Shown piece after piece: positions 45,130 to 55,449 of a stretch of DNA of 64,000 bases (its first letter is position 1; each line of letters opens with the position of its first letter). The position numbers and the translations under genes were made by a program. This DNA comes from Antedon mediterranea (lineage: Eukaryota; Echinodermata; Crinoidea; Comatulida; Antedonidae), in assembly GCF_964355755.1 (NCBI RefSeq), contig NC_092674.1:13833001-13897000 (forward strand). Direction: 5' to 3'. The notes beneath the pieces were generated by a model. The model was not told the DNA's origin. It saw only the letters and a program-made list of their open reading frames with translations, and made no database searches.

Positions 45130-46280
45130 TTAAACTACTTTTAAAATGGACCTGAAATGGAATTTCGATTTTCAAGAAATTCACACATGTTATTTAAATG
45201 TATCAAATTAACACAAACCCATACAAATAAAAACAAAATGTATAGTATTTTGAGTAAAAACGAAATGTTAAGATACCATGGTAAATTAGCGAAAATTACT
45301 CACGCCATTGCAATATTCTATTTCAACGGCCGTCGGAAGCCTCTATATTCACGACGTCACATATACACACGATGATATCGAGAGCGTGTATTCCGCCCGA
45401 TAGTCAGTGAATGATCGACGGCCTGGAAAGATACGCGAAGCGTTGACACTAATACTAATTTATTCAATATCTAATGTTGTTGAAATATAGGTCCCTAAAA
45501 TGTAATTCGTTTGTTCTAAACCCCGAATTTAGAAGGCCTACCTCCCAAAGCTTTACTAGGCCTAGGCCCCCCAATCCAGTGCGCGGAGTCGATCCACCAC
45601 CCACATCATGCGGCGAGGCTCCGTTTCATGTGCATCCAAGACCAAAGCGATATCAATAACTTGCTGCGCTCATTGTCAAGCCAAAGTAAAATATGAATAA
45701 AATTCGTTTTCGAACTGCCTGATTCGTGACAAATAAATTATCATCTCATATTACTAATTTAATTCTGCTAAACTAAAAACTAAAGAAACTAACACATTTT
45801 AGCAGTATAAATTACGAACGATACAAAAAACACGAACGGAAAATATGGATACACATCATTGCGCACGGAGCTGTATCCCGGACAACGTTGCCAGGCCAAC
45901 TTCGGTATTGCCAGAAAAAAAACCGTTGATTTTAAGATTTTAAATCGTCATTTACTCGATGAATAACCGTTTATACGTTAATAATTTTATCTAAAAAAAT
46001 TCTAAATACGTTTCTGCAAATGCACAAGCAAGAAAATACTCCATAGATTTCAAGAGTTATAGCCAAAAAACTGCAAATTGTTCATTGGAGGGATAGGAAT
46101 ATATTCGCAAAGTGACGTCACCCGCGATTTTTTTTTATTTTCAAATGGGGCTTTCCCCAAAAGGGCCAATTTATATTTTGTAACAATATACATTCTAGCA
46201 ACACCTAATAGCCCCCAAAACATTATTCTAAAATGAAAAAAATCGAAAATCCATTTCAGGTCCATTTTAAGTAGTTAAAC
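45130..46280. mobile_element. 1.15-kb inverted-repeat DNA transposon, copy 2
   Basis: Nearly identical to 41020-42171 and with the same flanks, so it was copied by the tandem duplication and did not transpose independently. Differences are few (for example 'gccattgcaat' against 'gccatatcaat' near 45307). Confidence 0.7.
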
Positions 46281-47858
46281 TCGTGCGTTTTTAGAAACCA
46301 CATCGTTATCCCGAAGCTACTGGAACCATTTGATTAGGCTTCCCCACTACCTGATTGGATTCATTTTACCGCTACTTGGAGGGAATATGTTTTTTTAAAT
46401 GTTTTTTATAATCAAATGAAAATCTCCATTTATTGTATCATTTTGCATAACAAGGCCAACAGCCATAAGTCGCGTGCTAAAATGCATAGTGATACCGACC
46501 GACATATTGAACTATAGAATCGCGTCCACGCGACTAAAAACAGTGTTGCTCTACAGCACAATACAATGCAAAGACAAAAAACTGAAAAAAAAAACACGAC
46601 ATATCATTCTCTAACATTCAGTGCCCTAATTCAGTGGCATATGGTAACAATGATTACGGAATTTATTACGAGAGGTGATGGACGTTTTCTTTGAAAATAG
46701 TGCATTGGATAGGTTGGGTGTTTCAAAATTTAATGTGTTTCCTCAGTAAAGTCATCTCTTATAAAAAGGAATCAAATTGAGATTTGCTTAATTATAACTA
46801 CTGTAGTCTATATACCTGAAGCATAACTAACAATACGTTCCAGCTAATTCTTACATGGTGAATAATACTTTCAATGACAGATTTATTTTTTTTAAAAGAC
46901 GTAGGCCTATGGGAGGGTTAACTACAAAAGATTAGAGTCTACGCAAAAGTAAAGCCTATTTAAAACTCTCAGTAATGAGGTCGTGCCATTTAAGATCACT
47001 ACGGTAGTGATTTATTTGCAATCTCAACTTCAGAGTGGGTACCGTACCGTATTTCATTTTTTAGGTGATTTTCCTTTTTTGTGAGTTACTGTGGGTTGAA
47101 TATACTGTATGGGTTGAAAAAGGTCGTAAGATGTTAGTTCATTAGTATCTAGAGTAGGCCTACTGCAAATAGGCCTATGTCAATCTATAATAATAACCCA
47201 CTACTCTAATATTAACCCATGGGGTTACTATTAGAGTCACAACAAATTATGATGCAGCTGTAATTTGAAAATAAGGAGATAATGCATGTTGATCTCGGGA
47301 GTGAGGGAGGATTGAGTGTTTTTGAGTTCAACCAAATTTGTTTATTTGTACTATTTTATTGTTTTACATTGAGTTGCTGACAAGAAAAGTTGGGGGTGGG
47401 TTACTATTTTCAGGTGCCTAATTTAAGATTAGTAATAGTAACCCATTACTATAATAGTAACCTCCCTCCAATAGTAACCCACCTAAAAAACAATCAAAGA
47501 ATAATAACCGAGGGTTACAATTAGAAGATTTACGGTATATAGAGTACTGCTAACCATAATAGTAGGTAACATTTGTTTTATTTGACAAAACATGTGAACT
47601 CACCAAAAATGTACCGTATTGTAATGTAGTATATTTTAAACGTTGACATGACATACTAAACATTGAAAGTTCTTTCTAACAGTGTTTTTTCTCGTGTTAC
47701 TCGGATGTTGTACTTAATTTTTGTTTTATTTATTGTAATGCGCCGTGTTCTTTATATCTTTGATTGTATATTCTTTTTCAATAAGCCGTGTGGAGGATTC
47801 AGGTAATATCTCTTTAAAGGGTAACACCGCGGCTTTAAAATGTATATTACTTATTATA
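46281..47858. repeat. Duplicated unit, copy 6
   Basis: The segment parallels 42172-43585 and then the start of 37118/43586 ('cgtgttactcggatgttg', 'caccgcggctttaaaatg'). Homology stops at about 47850, where a MITE is inserted, and does not resume beyond it. This is the right edge of the duplicated region. Confidence 0.75.
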
Positions 47859-48035
47859 CAGATATTGCCTGCTTAGAGGTGAAATATAAGATTTGACAAG
47901 GGAATGATATTATGTTCGAGAAAATATATATTTCTCGAAGCGTAGCTGAGAGAAATATATAATTCCTCGAGAACATAATAGCATCCCGAGGGGGTGTTAA
48001 ATTTTATATTTTACCGATGTAAAAGACGATATCTG
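47859..48035. mobile_element. 177-bp palindromic MITE
   Basis: It starts CAGATATTGCCTGCTTAGAG and ends ACATCG..AAAAGACGATATCTG. The whole length is nearly self-complementary ('gaggtgaaatataaga' against 'tttatattttacc'; 'attatgttcgaga' against 'tcgagaacataat'). The centre is a perfect palindrome, tcgagaaa-tatata-tttctcga. TTATA flanks both sides (47854-47858 and 48036-48040), a probable target duplication. A half copy lies at 62614-62707. Confidence 0.75.
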
Positions 48036-48059
48036 TTATATTACTTAGCCAACAACAAG

Positions 48060-49835
48060 TAGAATAACTGCGCAGTTGATAATGCAAAACTTTGTAACTA
48101 TTATTGTTAATATGTTATAATAGCCTGGTTTAAATTAAGAAATGATTATGATGAGGTATGGTGATTTAATCAAATATTATAATGCGACGTCCTCACACGT
48201 CTTTGATTTTCTTTCTTCTTCTTTTCTGATCTTTTTAATGTTGATTGGAGTTTAATTTATAGGATGCCTTACGAATGTACTCCTGACACTAAAACACAAT
48301 TCCTGCAGTTCAGATTTATACATATAGTTCTTCCCACAAATAAGTTACTGCACAGAATTGGCCTGGTTCAAGATGATAAATGTTCTATTTGTGGTAAGGA
48401 AAAAAAACCCAAAAAACAGTAGAAATTCTAATACGGTCTTGCGAGAAAACTTCTAAATTGTGGGATGATGTGTTTTATTGGTTCAGGAAATTAGACATCA
48501 CTATTAGATTAAATTATATAGACATATGTTTTGGTATTTTTTTGAATATAAATATTCAACTTTTGTTAATATGATTTTACTTCTTGCTAAGAGATATATA
48601 TATATATAAATGCAAGATAAATGAAATTACTCTTAACTTCATTCACTTTAAAAGATGGGTACTCTTTACAGAAACTGTGGAGAATAATATCGCAAAAATT
48701 AAAAATAAATATAATGTCCATATTAAAAAATAGGAACCAGTATTAGAAAGAGATAACAACAATTGAATGAAACACACCCATAAGCAAATGAAATAATTCA
48801 TTGTAACGCCTTAGTAAATTTGACAATTTATTTCTCTTATATTGTTTTGGTGAATTATGTATATGGGAAAAAGAATTTGACTTTGTAAACCAAATCAATG
48901 TATAGGAGTTGATAATGCAAAACTTTGTAACTATTATTGTTAATATGTTATAATAGCCTGGTTTAAACTAAGAAATGATTATGATGAGGTATGGTGATTT
49001 AATCAAATATTATTATGTGACGTCCACACACGTCTTTGATTTTCTTTCTTCTTTTCTGATCTTTTTAATGTTGATTGGAGTTTAATTTATAGGATGCCTT
49101 ACGAATGTACTCCTGACACTAAAACACGATTCCTGCAGTTCAGATTTAAACATATAATTCTTCCCACAAATAAGTTACCGCACAGAATTGGCCTGGTTCA
49201 AGATGATAAATATTCTATTTGTAGTAAGGAAAAAAAAACCAGTAGAATATCTAATATGGTCCTGCGAGAAAACTTCTAAATTGTGGGACGATGTGTTTTA
49301 TTGGTTCAGGAAATTAGACATCCGTTTTAAAATAGATTATAGAGACATATGCTTTGGTATTTTTTTCAATACAAATTTAAAATTTTATTAACATGTTTTA
49401 ATTTCTTACTAAGAGATATACATATATAAATGCAAGAAATATAAAAGTCCTCTTAACTTCAATCACGTTAAGGACTGTGTACTTTTTACAGAAATTGTGG
49501 AGAATAATATTGCAAAAAATTGAAATAAGTATAATGTCCATATCAAAAACGTATTGTAAACTAAATTAAGGAATAAGAGTTGAAAATGCAAAACTTGGTA
49601 ATCATTTTTGACAAGGGGTTATTATAGCCTGGTTTAACTTAAGAAATGATTATGATGAGGTATTTGTGGTATATCAAACATTGAAAGAGATAATGAAAAA
49701 AGAGAATGACGATTGAAATAATGTGACGTCCTCAAACGTCTTTGGTTTTCCTTTTTGTTTCGTTCTGTTGAGTGTAATGTTTTTGATAAAAGGAGAAAAT
49801 AAAAGTTATTGAAAAAAAACAAAAAAAAAACATTT
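48060..49835 (+). mobile_element. Tandem 3' ends of an L1/Tx1-like LINE
   Basis: A 3'UTR-like stretch (gttgataatgcaaaacttt ... agcctggtttaaa ... gacgtcctcacacgtctttg) occurs at about 48077, 48908 and 49577. After the first two, the same coding piece follows (48264-48560 and 49094-49390): YECTPDTK, LPTNKLLHRIGLVQDDKCSI, CGKE, and in the second copy a shifted VEYLIWSCEKTSKLWDDVF. This is the Cys-x2-Cys ... H/W-x-C segment near the end of L1/Tx1-type RT proteins. The third copy ends in GAAAATAAAAG and a poly(A) run (49790-49831). The frames are broken. Local duplication or repeated nested insertion could explain the head-to-tail order. Confidence 0.6.
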
Positions 49836-52590
49836 TTTCTTGTAAATTTGACTCAATTTACATTAGTGTCAAACCTGTACAAAGGGCATACAAAAGGAAA
49901 ACTGTTGTAATATTACTACTTACTACTGTTTTAAGTTTGTTTTTATTATTACTTTGTTATTGTATGTGTATATATTATTACTTGTTTAAGACAGAAAAGA
50001 CGTTTAATATATAATTTCAATATAAAATGTAATAACAAAATGAGATAACAACGTTTATGAACCAACGTGGAACCACTTTCAAGATCAAACAATAATATAC
50101 ATAATATACCCTAAAACATCAAAAATAAGTCCATCTCGATATCAAGCCTATTGGGCTTCTTTTCACGATACTATGGGCTTCTTTTTCGAAATAGACTGTA
50201 TTATAATGTCAAAGGAACATAAGTTATGATCGTGTTATTATATGGTATGGATATATTAATGACCTTGCAACCATTTTTAACCATGAACTGGTATATTTAT
50301 TCTACAATTTATTGTTTTCCAAATGCTACTTTTATTTCATCTTGCATCTTCTTGTCTGCTTCCTTGGCAAATATATAAAATTGGCAGAGAATGTTTTAAA
50401 AATCATATATGAAACGTCATTAATTTAATCTTTTTGCGATTAGATTTTGTATTAGAATTATTTAATCAAGTTTAATATCAATCTTTAAATATACATTTTT
50501 GATGAAATAACCGTCTTAAAAAAAACTGTTTACCGGTACATTATTGATTTTTTTTAGTATCAATGTGGTAGTTATTAATAGTTCAAGGGTTTGAATTGTG
50601 TAAATATTGCGTATTTAGTGAATTTAATATAAACCAAGTCTTATTGTAGGCCTAGAGCACAAGCTCGTCCAGGGATGTCGGGTCGTTCGGTTAAAAATAA
50701 TTCTAATCCTAAGGTGCCCTTTTCAAGTTAGAAACCAGCAGCGAAAGTGGTAAATAGGCCTCATGACAATTATTTGGAAAATTCATTCATCTACTACTAT
50801 ACTAGGCCTACAGCTATATTTTCTTTTAAAAATCTTGGCTATGGACTAGGAACAGCGAAGAGTAAGACTCGTTCATCTTTTAAAATTACAGTACAAAGCT
50901 CCCGGCCCTTAAAAAAAACCATCAACAATACCAAAATTGATATTGCTTTTTATTTAATTGTGAATTACTATAAAATAGTGTATTTATGTAATTATTAAAT
51001 AATATATACTAAACACGATCACATCTAACCCAATTCTGTGACAATAAAAAAAAAAGGTTTATCTGATTTTCCAACAGCATTTTTTATATAATCTTGTAAT
51101 ATATTTAGGCCTATAGGCCTAACTTAGTTTACACAATTTTTATTTTTTTTTTATTTTTGTAAATAATTGTATCTGATCATAATGTTATACTAGAAGAAAG
51201 AGATCGGCAATAATAAATAGCAATGTGTCGATTGGTCATGAAGGCACCAACTTCAATTTGTACACCAGGTATAATATAGATCACGCGTTTATTTATTATG
51301 AGTGTTGATATTAACGTTACGTGTATTTTGCCATATACTTTTCATTAAATCAATTGACTTTAGTACAACCTTTACGTAACGTTATATTTTAGAATTATGA
51401 ATGCTGCTTTATTAGTAGTATGGCCTGTGTGGTATATAACGGCGTTGTATCGTCTTCTCGTCTTTAAAATCGACAGCGTAGGACACTGCGATGTCTTGCA
51501 ATGTCCAGCAGATGAAGTGGTGCGCGCTGCGAGTGCTGTCTTACAACCTTATGAATTTAGTGTATGTATATAATGTTTGAAACATTAAATTAGTTAAATG
51601 TAATCCGTAAGTGCCTTGAAAAAAAAAGCTTGTAATATTTTGTATAGATATTTATAGTATTAACCGTACACAAATGTTTTTATAATAGCTATATTATTAT
51701 AGGATAATATCAAATAAAACACTTTATCACATCATTTTGCCCTTTGTGTTACGTCATTGAATATAACCTATATTCGTCTATTGATCCTTCTAATAATATA
51801 AGTTGTCAAAATAAAGTACCGGCACAAACACTTCTTTTATTTTACGATGTATAAATTTATATTATAACTTAACTTAACATACGAATGAACAGTAATCTTT
51901 TACTTGACCACCAGCAGATAAATATGGATACTGTAGGTAATAGGTCTTTACTGTATTCATTTCTGCCAAAGATTTTTATTTTATAATATGGTCGCGTTTA
52001 GTCTGAACTACGCGCGATTTTATGAAATGTTATGATCATAAATTCGAAACCAGATATTTTCCAATACAGCACTGGTTTATAATATCAAAATAGTCAACTT
52101 TCTACAGAGCTTTACCATTTAAAATGCACACAATAAATGTCCTAAAACGTTGCCGGCTATTTTGAGCATTTCAAATTATCATGTCATTGTCCGTCTTGTT
52201 TGCCATTTTTTATGACCTAAAACGAAACACGACATGCAATTTAAACTAATAATTCGTGCGATTACAGCGCCTCAGATGCCAAAAGGTGACAATGTACAAT
52301 TTTTTTTCCGATCCGAAAAATCATATTTCCATCACCGCATTTATAGGTTCTATACAGTGATTTGGCTTAAACTTGGTAAAAAGAATAACACAGGACGTCT
52401 TATACGTATACTGTATATATAATTCAAGCTTAACAGACACAAACTGGAACGCCCACTCACTGGAAATATTAATAAACAAACAATAACTACTACAAACTTG
52501 TGGATCAAGTCTAGCGAATCACCTAACCGTACAATGTACACACGCAACAATAGTGGACTAATCGTACACAGCATAAAGTTTTATTAGCTG
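49836..52590. other. Non-coding region upstream of the SLC22 gene
   Basis: No gene can be supported. A frame from ATG 50675 (MSGRSVKNNSNPKVPFSS, stop, then open to 50998) has no family resemblance. 51390-51560 is locally richer in CpG ('tatcgtcttctcgtc', 'gtggtgcgcgctgcgag'). AGGCCTA motifs lie at 50648, 50804 and 51107. The rest is AT-rich. Confidence 0.45.
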
Positions 52591-52596
52591 GTCTAA

Positions 52597-52625
52597 CTTA
52601 TAAAAGGATTATGGCTTCCAATTGG
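52597..52625 (+). promoter_or_regulatory. TATA-box promoter of the SLC22-type gene
   Basis: TTATAAAAGG at about 52598-52607 is a strong TATA match. CCAATTGG follows at 52618. A start about 25-35 bp downstream would fall in 'gcagtgcagtgcagtcctctc', and the first in-frame ATG (52705) lies about 75 bp further on. The placement fits the first-exon remnant, but transcription itself is inferred. Confidence 0.55.
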
Positions 52626-52704
52626 CAGTGCAGTGCAGTCCTCTCCTACTCCAGAGTTTTATTCATTTTATATAGTCACATTGATATCAACTTCGTTTTA
52701 CAAT

Positions 52705-52809
52705 ATGGATTTTGACGATGTTCTAAAACTTCTTGGCGACTTCGGTCGATATCAGAAGCGACAGTATGCCATGGTTTGCCTAATCGTCATTCCTGTGTTG
52801 TTATTTTGA
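52705..52809 (+). CDS. SLC22-type transporter, first-exon remnant (N-terminus and TM1)
   Basis: ATG opens MDFDDVLKLLGDFGRYQKRQ followed by YAMVCLIVIPVLLF and a TGA. The acidic start, LGDFG(R/K)(Y/F)Q(R/K)(R/K)Q and the hydrophobic first membrane segment are the standard N-terminus of SLC22 organic ion transporters. In family members this exon continues into a large glycosylated extracellular loop; here it meets a stop after 34 codons and I see no donor. Either the exon was cut by a deletion or the sequence is incomplete. It belongs with the exons from 53076 on by order and orientation. Confidence 0.7.
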   Translation: MDFDDVLKLLGDFGRYQKRQYAMVCLIVIPVLLF

Positions 52810-53075
52810 AGTGATTAACATTTTTTTTTCATTCATTTATTTGGCACTTTGACCAGTGTAATGGTAAAACATGTATGAACATGTTAAAAGCTATCAAATA
52901 CGCTAAATTAATAAATACATTATTGTTTTGTTAAACTAAAATAGGGCATATGTTTTAACATTATAGGACTAATAGAAAATTATTTTAGTTTTTAACAAAA
53001 CAATAATTAATGCATTTGCTCAAATTCTTGATCGAAATTACTCTCTTTAAATACTAATAATCTCTCTTTTTCAAG
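52810..53075. other. Gap where SLC22 TM2-TM6 exons should lie
   Basis: Only 266 bp of AT-rich sequence separates the TM1 remnant from the exon after TM6. A family member needs about 200 codons here for the extracellular loop and TM2-TM6, and no trace of them is visible. An inverted AT-rich stretch is present ('attattgttttgttaaactaaaat' at 52919 and 'attttagtttttaacaaaacaataat' at 52982). It could be a small fold-back insertion or a deletion scar. Confidence 0.6.
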
Positions 53076-53205
53076 ATTTTTCCCAGAATCGGCACGGTGG
53101 TTGATTTCTCAAAAAAGATATGATGAAGCAAAGAAGATAACTGAGAAGGCAGCAATTGTAAACAACGTTAATTTGCCAACAGATTTTCATTTTTCTGAAA
53201 ACACT
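53076..53205 (+). CDS. SLC22-type exon: cytoplasmic loop between TM6 and TM7
   Basis: Acceptor 'tttttcaag' and donor GTACGT bound 130 nt encoding FFPESARWLISQKRYDEAKK then ITEKAAIVNNVNLP. PES.RWL and the following RY.EA..I..KAA..N are diagnostic of the intracellular loop of SLC22 organic cation/anion transporters. It begins with one nucleotide of a split codon and ends in phase 0. Confidence 0.85.
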
Positions 53206-53772
53206 GTACGTGTAATAGTTATTACATATAATTAGGTATATGAAACGTTATCGAATATTTCTTAATTTTAAAACAATGATTGTTTATAATATTGAAAATT
53301 GTCAGTAATAATAATATTCATTCACATACAAGATACAAAATGTTTTTATTGGTTTTTCCTGATGGTAAAACAATTACAATATATACAGAGATTTCAACAA
53401 CGAACGGATTTAAAGAGGCATAGAGACATTACAAACCACCAGAGTTGAATACTGGAATCAATTTATAAACGGTGAAGATGTATATGTATCTTATCCCGTA
53501 TCTTTTTAAAAGTCAACATGGGCACATTTATCTTGGTTCTGGTATTCCTTGATAGACAAACGATAAAAATATGAAGATAAAAATGTATACACCTACACAC
53601 GAAACAAGGGTATTTTATTAAGTTATCAACAGCAAAAGATATGTATGTTTCCTAAATTTAAACGCACCTTTCTATATTGCGGTAAAAGCTTCTTAGATAT
53701 TTTGACTAGGATGTAATTATGTTAAAGTTATAACATTTCTTCTATTCACTTGCTGAACTTTTATATTTTCAG

Positions 53773-53858
53773 GGTAAACCATCTTCACCCATGTCGTTTC
53801 TTGATTTATTTAGACCATGGCCAGTTTGTAAGCGAACATTTAATGTTATGTTATGCTG
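53773..53858 (+). CDS. SLC22-type exon: end of cytoplasmic loop
   Basis: Acceptor 'tatattttcag' and donor GTAAGT bound 86 nt: GKPSSPMSFLDLFRPWPVCK then RTFNVMLC and the first two bases of W. The pattern S.LDLFR.P..R..T is the family's usual lead into TM7. Phases match both neighbouring exons. Confidence 0.85.
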
Positions 53859-54509
53859 GTAAGTTATGCTTATAATATATTTTACCTGATGTGTACGGAT
53901 CTTTTTTTTAGGAAACACTAAACGTCTACACAAGCAAACTTTTCATTTTGTTTACTGCATGGTGACAAAAACTTAAAGAACCTCAGGAAACTTCTGAAAA
54001 ATAAAAGTTTGTCTCCACTTCCCTAAAGCATATTCTACACTAGCATAGTTTACTTAACAATTTGGAGATGTTTTTGTGTCTGTTGGACACTAGTTACTAG
54101 AGGCTTTTGACGATCTAACTTCTGCAAACTAAATAGTTTTCTTTAGTTTTGTCAAGTTTTCCGCTAACAGACATTGGAAAACTTCCTTTGTCAAACTCGA
54201 AATTGGCAAACTAAAGCTGTCTAAATACCTTAGCATCTACCATTGCTTGGAGAATTTTGTTTGCCTGCTGTTACTGGAGTCTGTCATTTTGCAGGCCTTC
54301 TTCAAACGATGGTTTTCAGCAGTTTTCCAAAATCAAATTTGCAAACTAGAGTTTGCTAGAGGATAGACTAGGCTGATTATCAATAGCGTGTTAGTATTAT
54401 TCAATAGTTACCATACGTCAAAGGCGACAATATATTTCAATTTTATCAATACCGTGACTATTTTTAATAATAATAATTGTTTAAATATTTAAATATTGTT
54501 TTTTTTAAG

Positions 54510-54718
54510 GATTGCTGTTAATATCTCCTACTTTGGCCTCTCTCTGAGTACTTCTGATTTTGGCGTTAATCATTACATATCTTTTCTTGTATCTGGTGCT
54601 ACCGAGATACCAGCCTATGCATTGAGTATTGTAGCTCTGGACTATTTTGGACGCAGACGATCTTTATCAGCAACATTGTTACTCGGTGGCGTTGCTTGTT
54701 TACTAACTATTTTTATTC
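54510..54718 (+). CDS. SLC22-type exon: TM7 to TM9
   Basis: Acceptor 'tttttttaag' and donor GTAAGT bound 209 nt. The split codon TG|G gives W, then IAVNISYFGLSLSTSDFGVN (TM7), YISFLVSGATEIPAYALSIV (TM8), then ALDYFGRRRSLSATLLLGG and VACLLTIFI (TM9). The FGRR motif after TM8 is conserved in SLC22/MFS proteins. It ends with C of a split proline codon. Confidence 0.88.
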
Positions 54719-55039
54719 GTAAGTAAACAACAACACCAATAATGATAATAATGATAATAATAAAATAATTTATAATGCCCACAGCTGCAGTATACATACA
54801 TGTATAAAACCATTTATGTTAAAAAATGAATAAAACAAGTTAAAATTCTATAAAGGTCTACGACAACTAGTGGTACTAAGGTAATTAAACTGTTTGTTTA
54901 AAGGATTTGGTATTTGCTTCCATAGTCAAATACAGAATTAGCTTTCGAAAGTATTACCTTTCGAATTACAACGTAAAAACTTACACGGACACCTTTCAGT
55001 AGTATTAAAATACTACATTATTATAAGAATGAGGACAGT

Positions 55040-55440
55040 AACATTTCAGCACTTAAGTCCTAATAGAAGTCTGTGTAATTTAAACAAGTCATCAATAGAT
55101 AATAATTCTAGCACTTTCAATCTATACAAATAAGATGTGTCACAGGAACCTTTCTAAACAGCATTATCCTTGTTGCTTTCCTTTGTATACCGGTACTTTC
55201 TATTCTATTAATTAACTTCTCATGGTGCCCACATTGACGATCTTGTTGTACGCGGTATAGTAAACTTCTCCATAACATTCTCCAGCTGTCCAAAGTCTGA
55301 TGGAACTCTAAACAGTATAGTATCATCTGATGATCTAAGTGAGCAAGCTGGTTGATACGATACAAGATTCTACTCAAATAATAATTTGGAGCAATATTCT
55401 GTCGTGCTTTAAATGTGGTTATGAGTAATTCACACTTAAT
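55040..55440 (-). mobile_element. Old L2-type LINE C-terminal fragment
   Basis: The minus strand reads ITTFKARQNIAPNYYLSRIL then YRINQLAHL, and after a frameshift RSSDDTILFRVPSD. This is the C-terminal pattern of L2/CR1-type ORF2 (FKA...AP.YLS..L ... LRSSD ... L.VP). Several frameshifts are present. It adjoins the 3' tail of the younger LINE at 55450, so that LINE may have inserted into it. Confidence 0.45.
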
Positions 55441-55449
55441 CCTGCGATG

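Noticed and set aside
50675-50998. Possible small gene starting MSGRSV
   Set aside because: A TAG interrupts it after 18 codons, no family resemblance is seen, and no splice sites rescue it.
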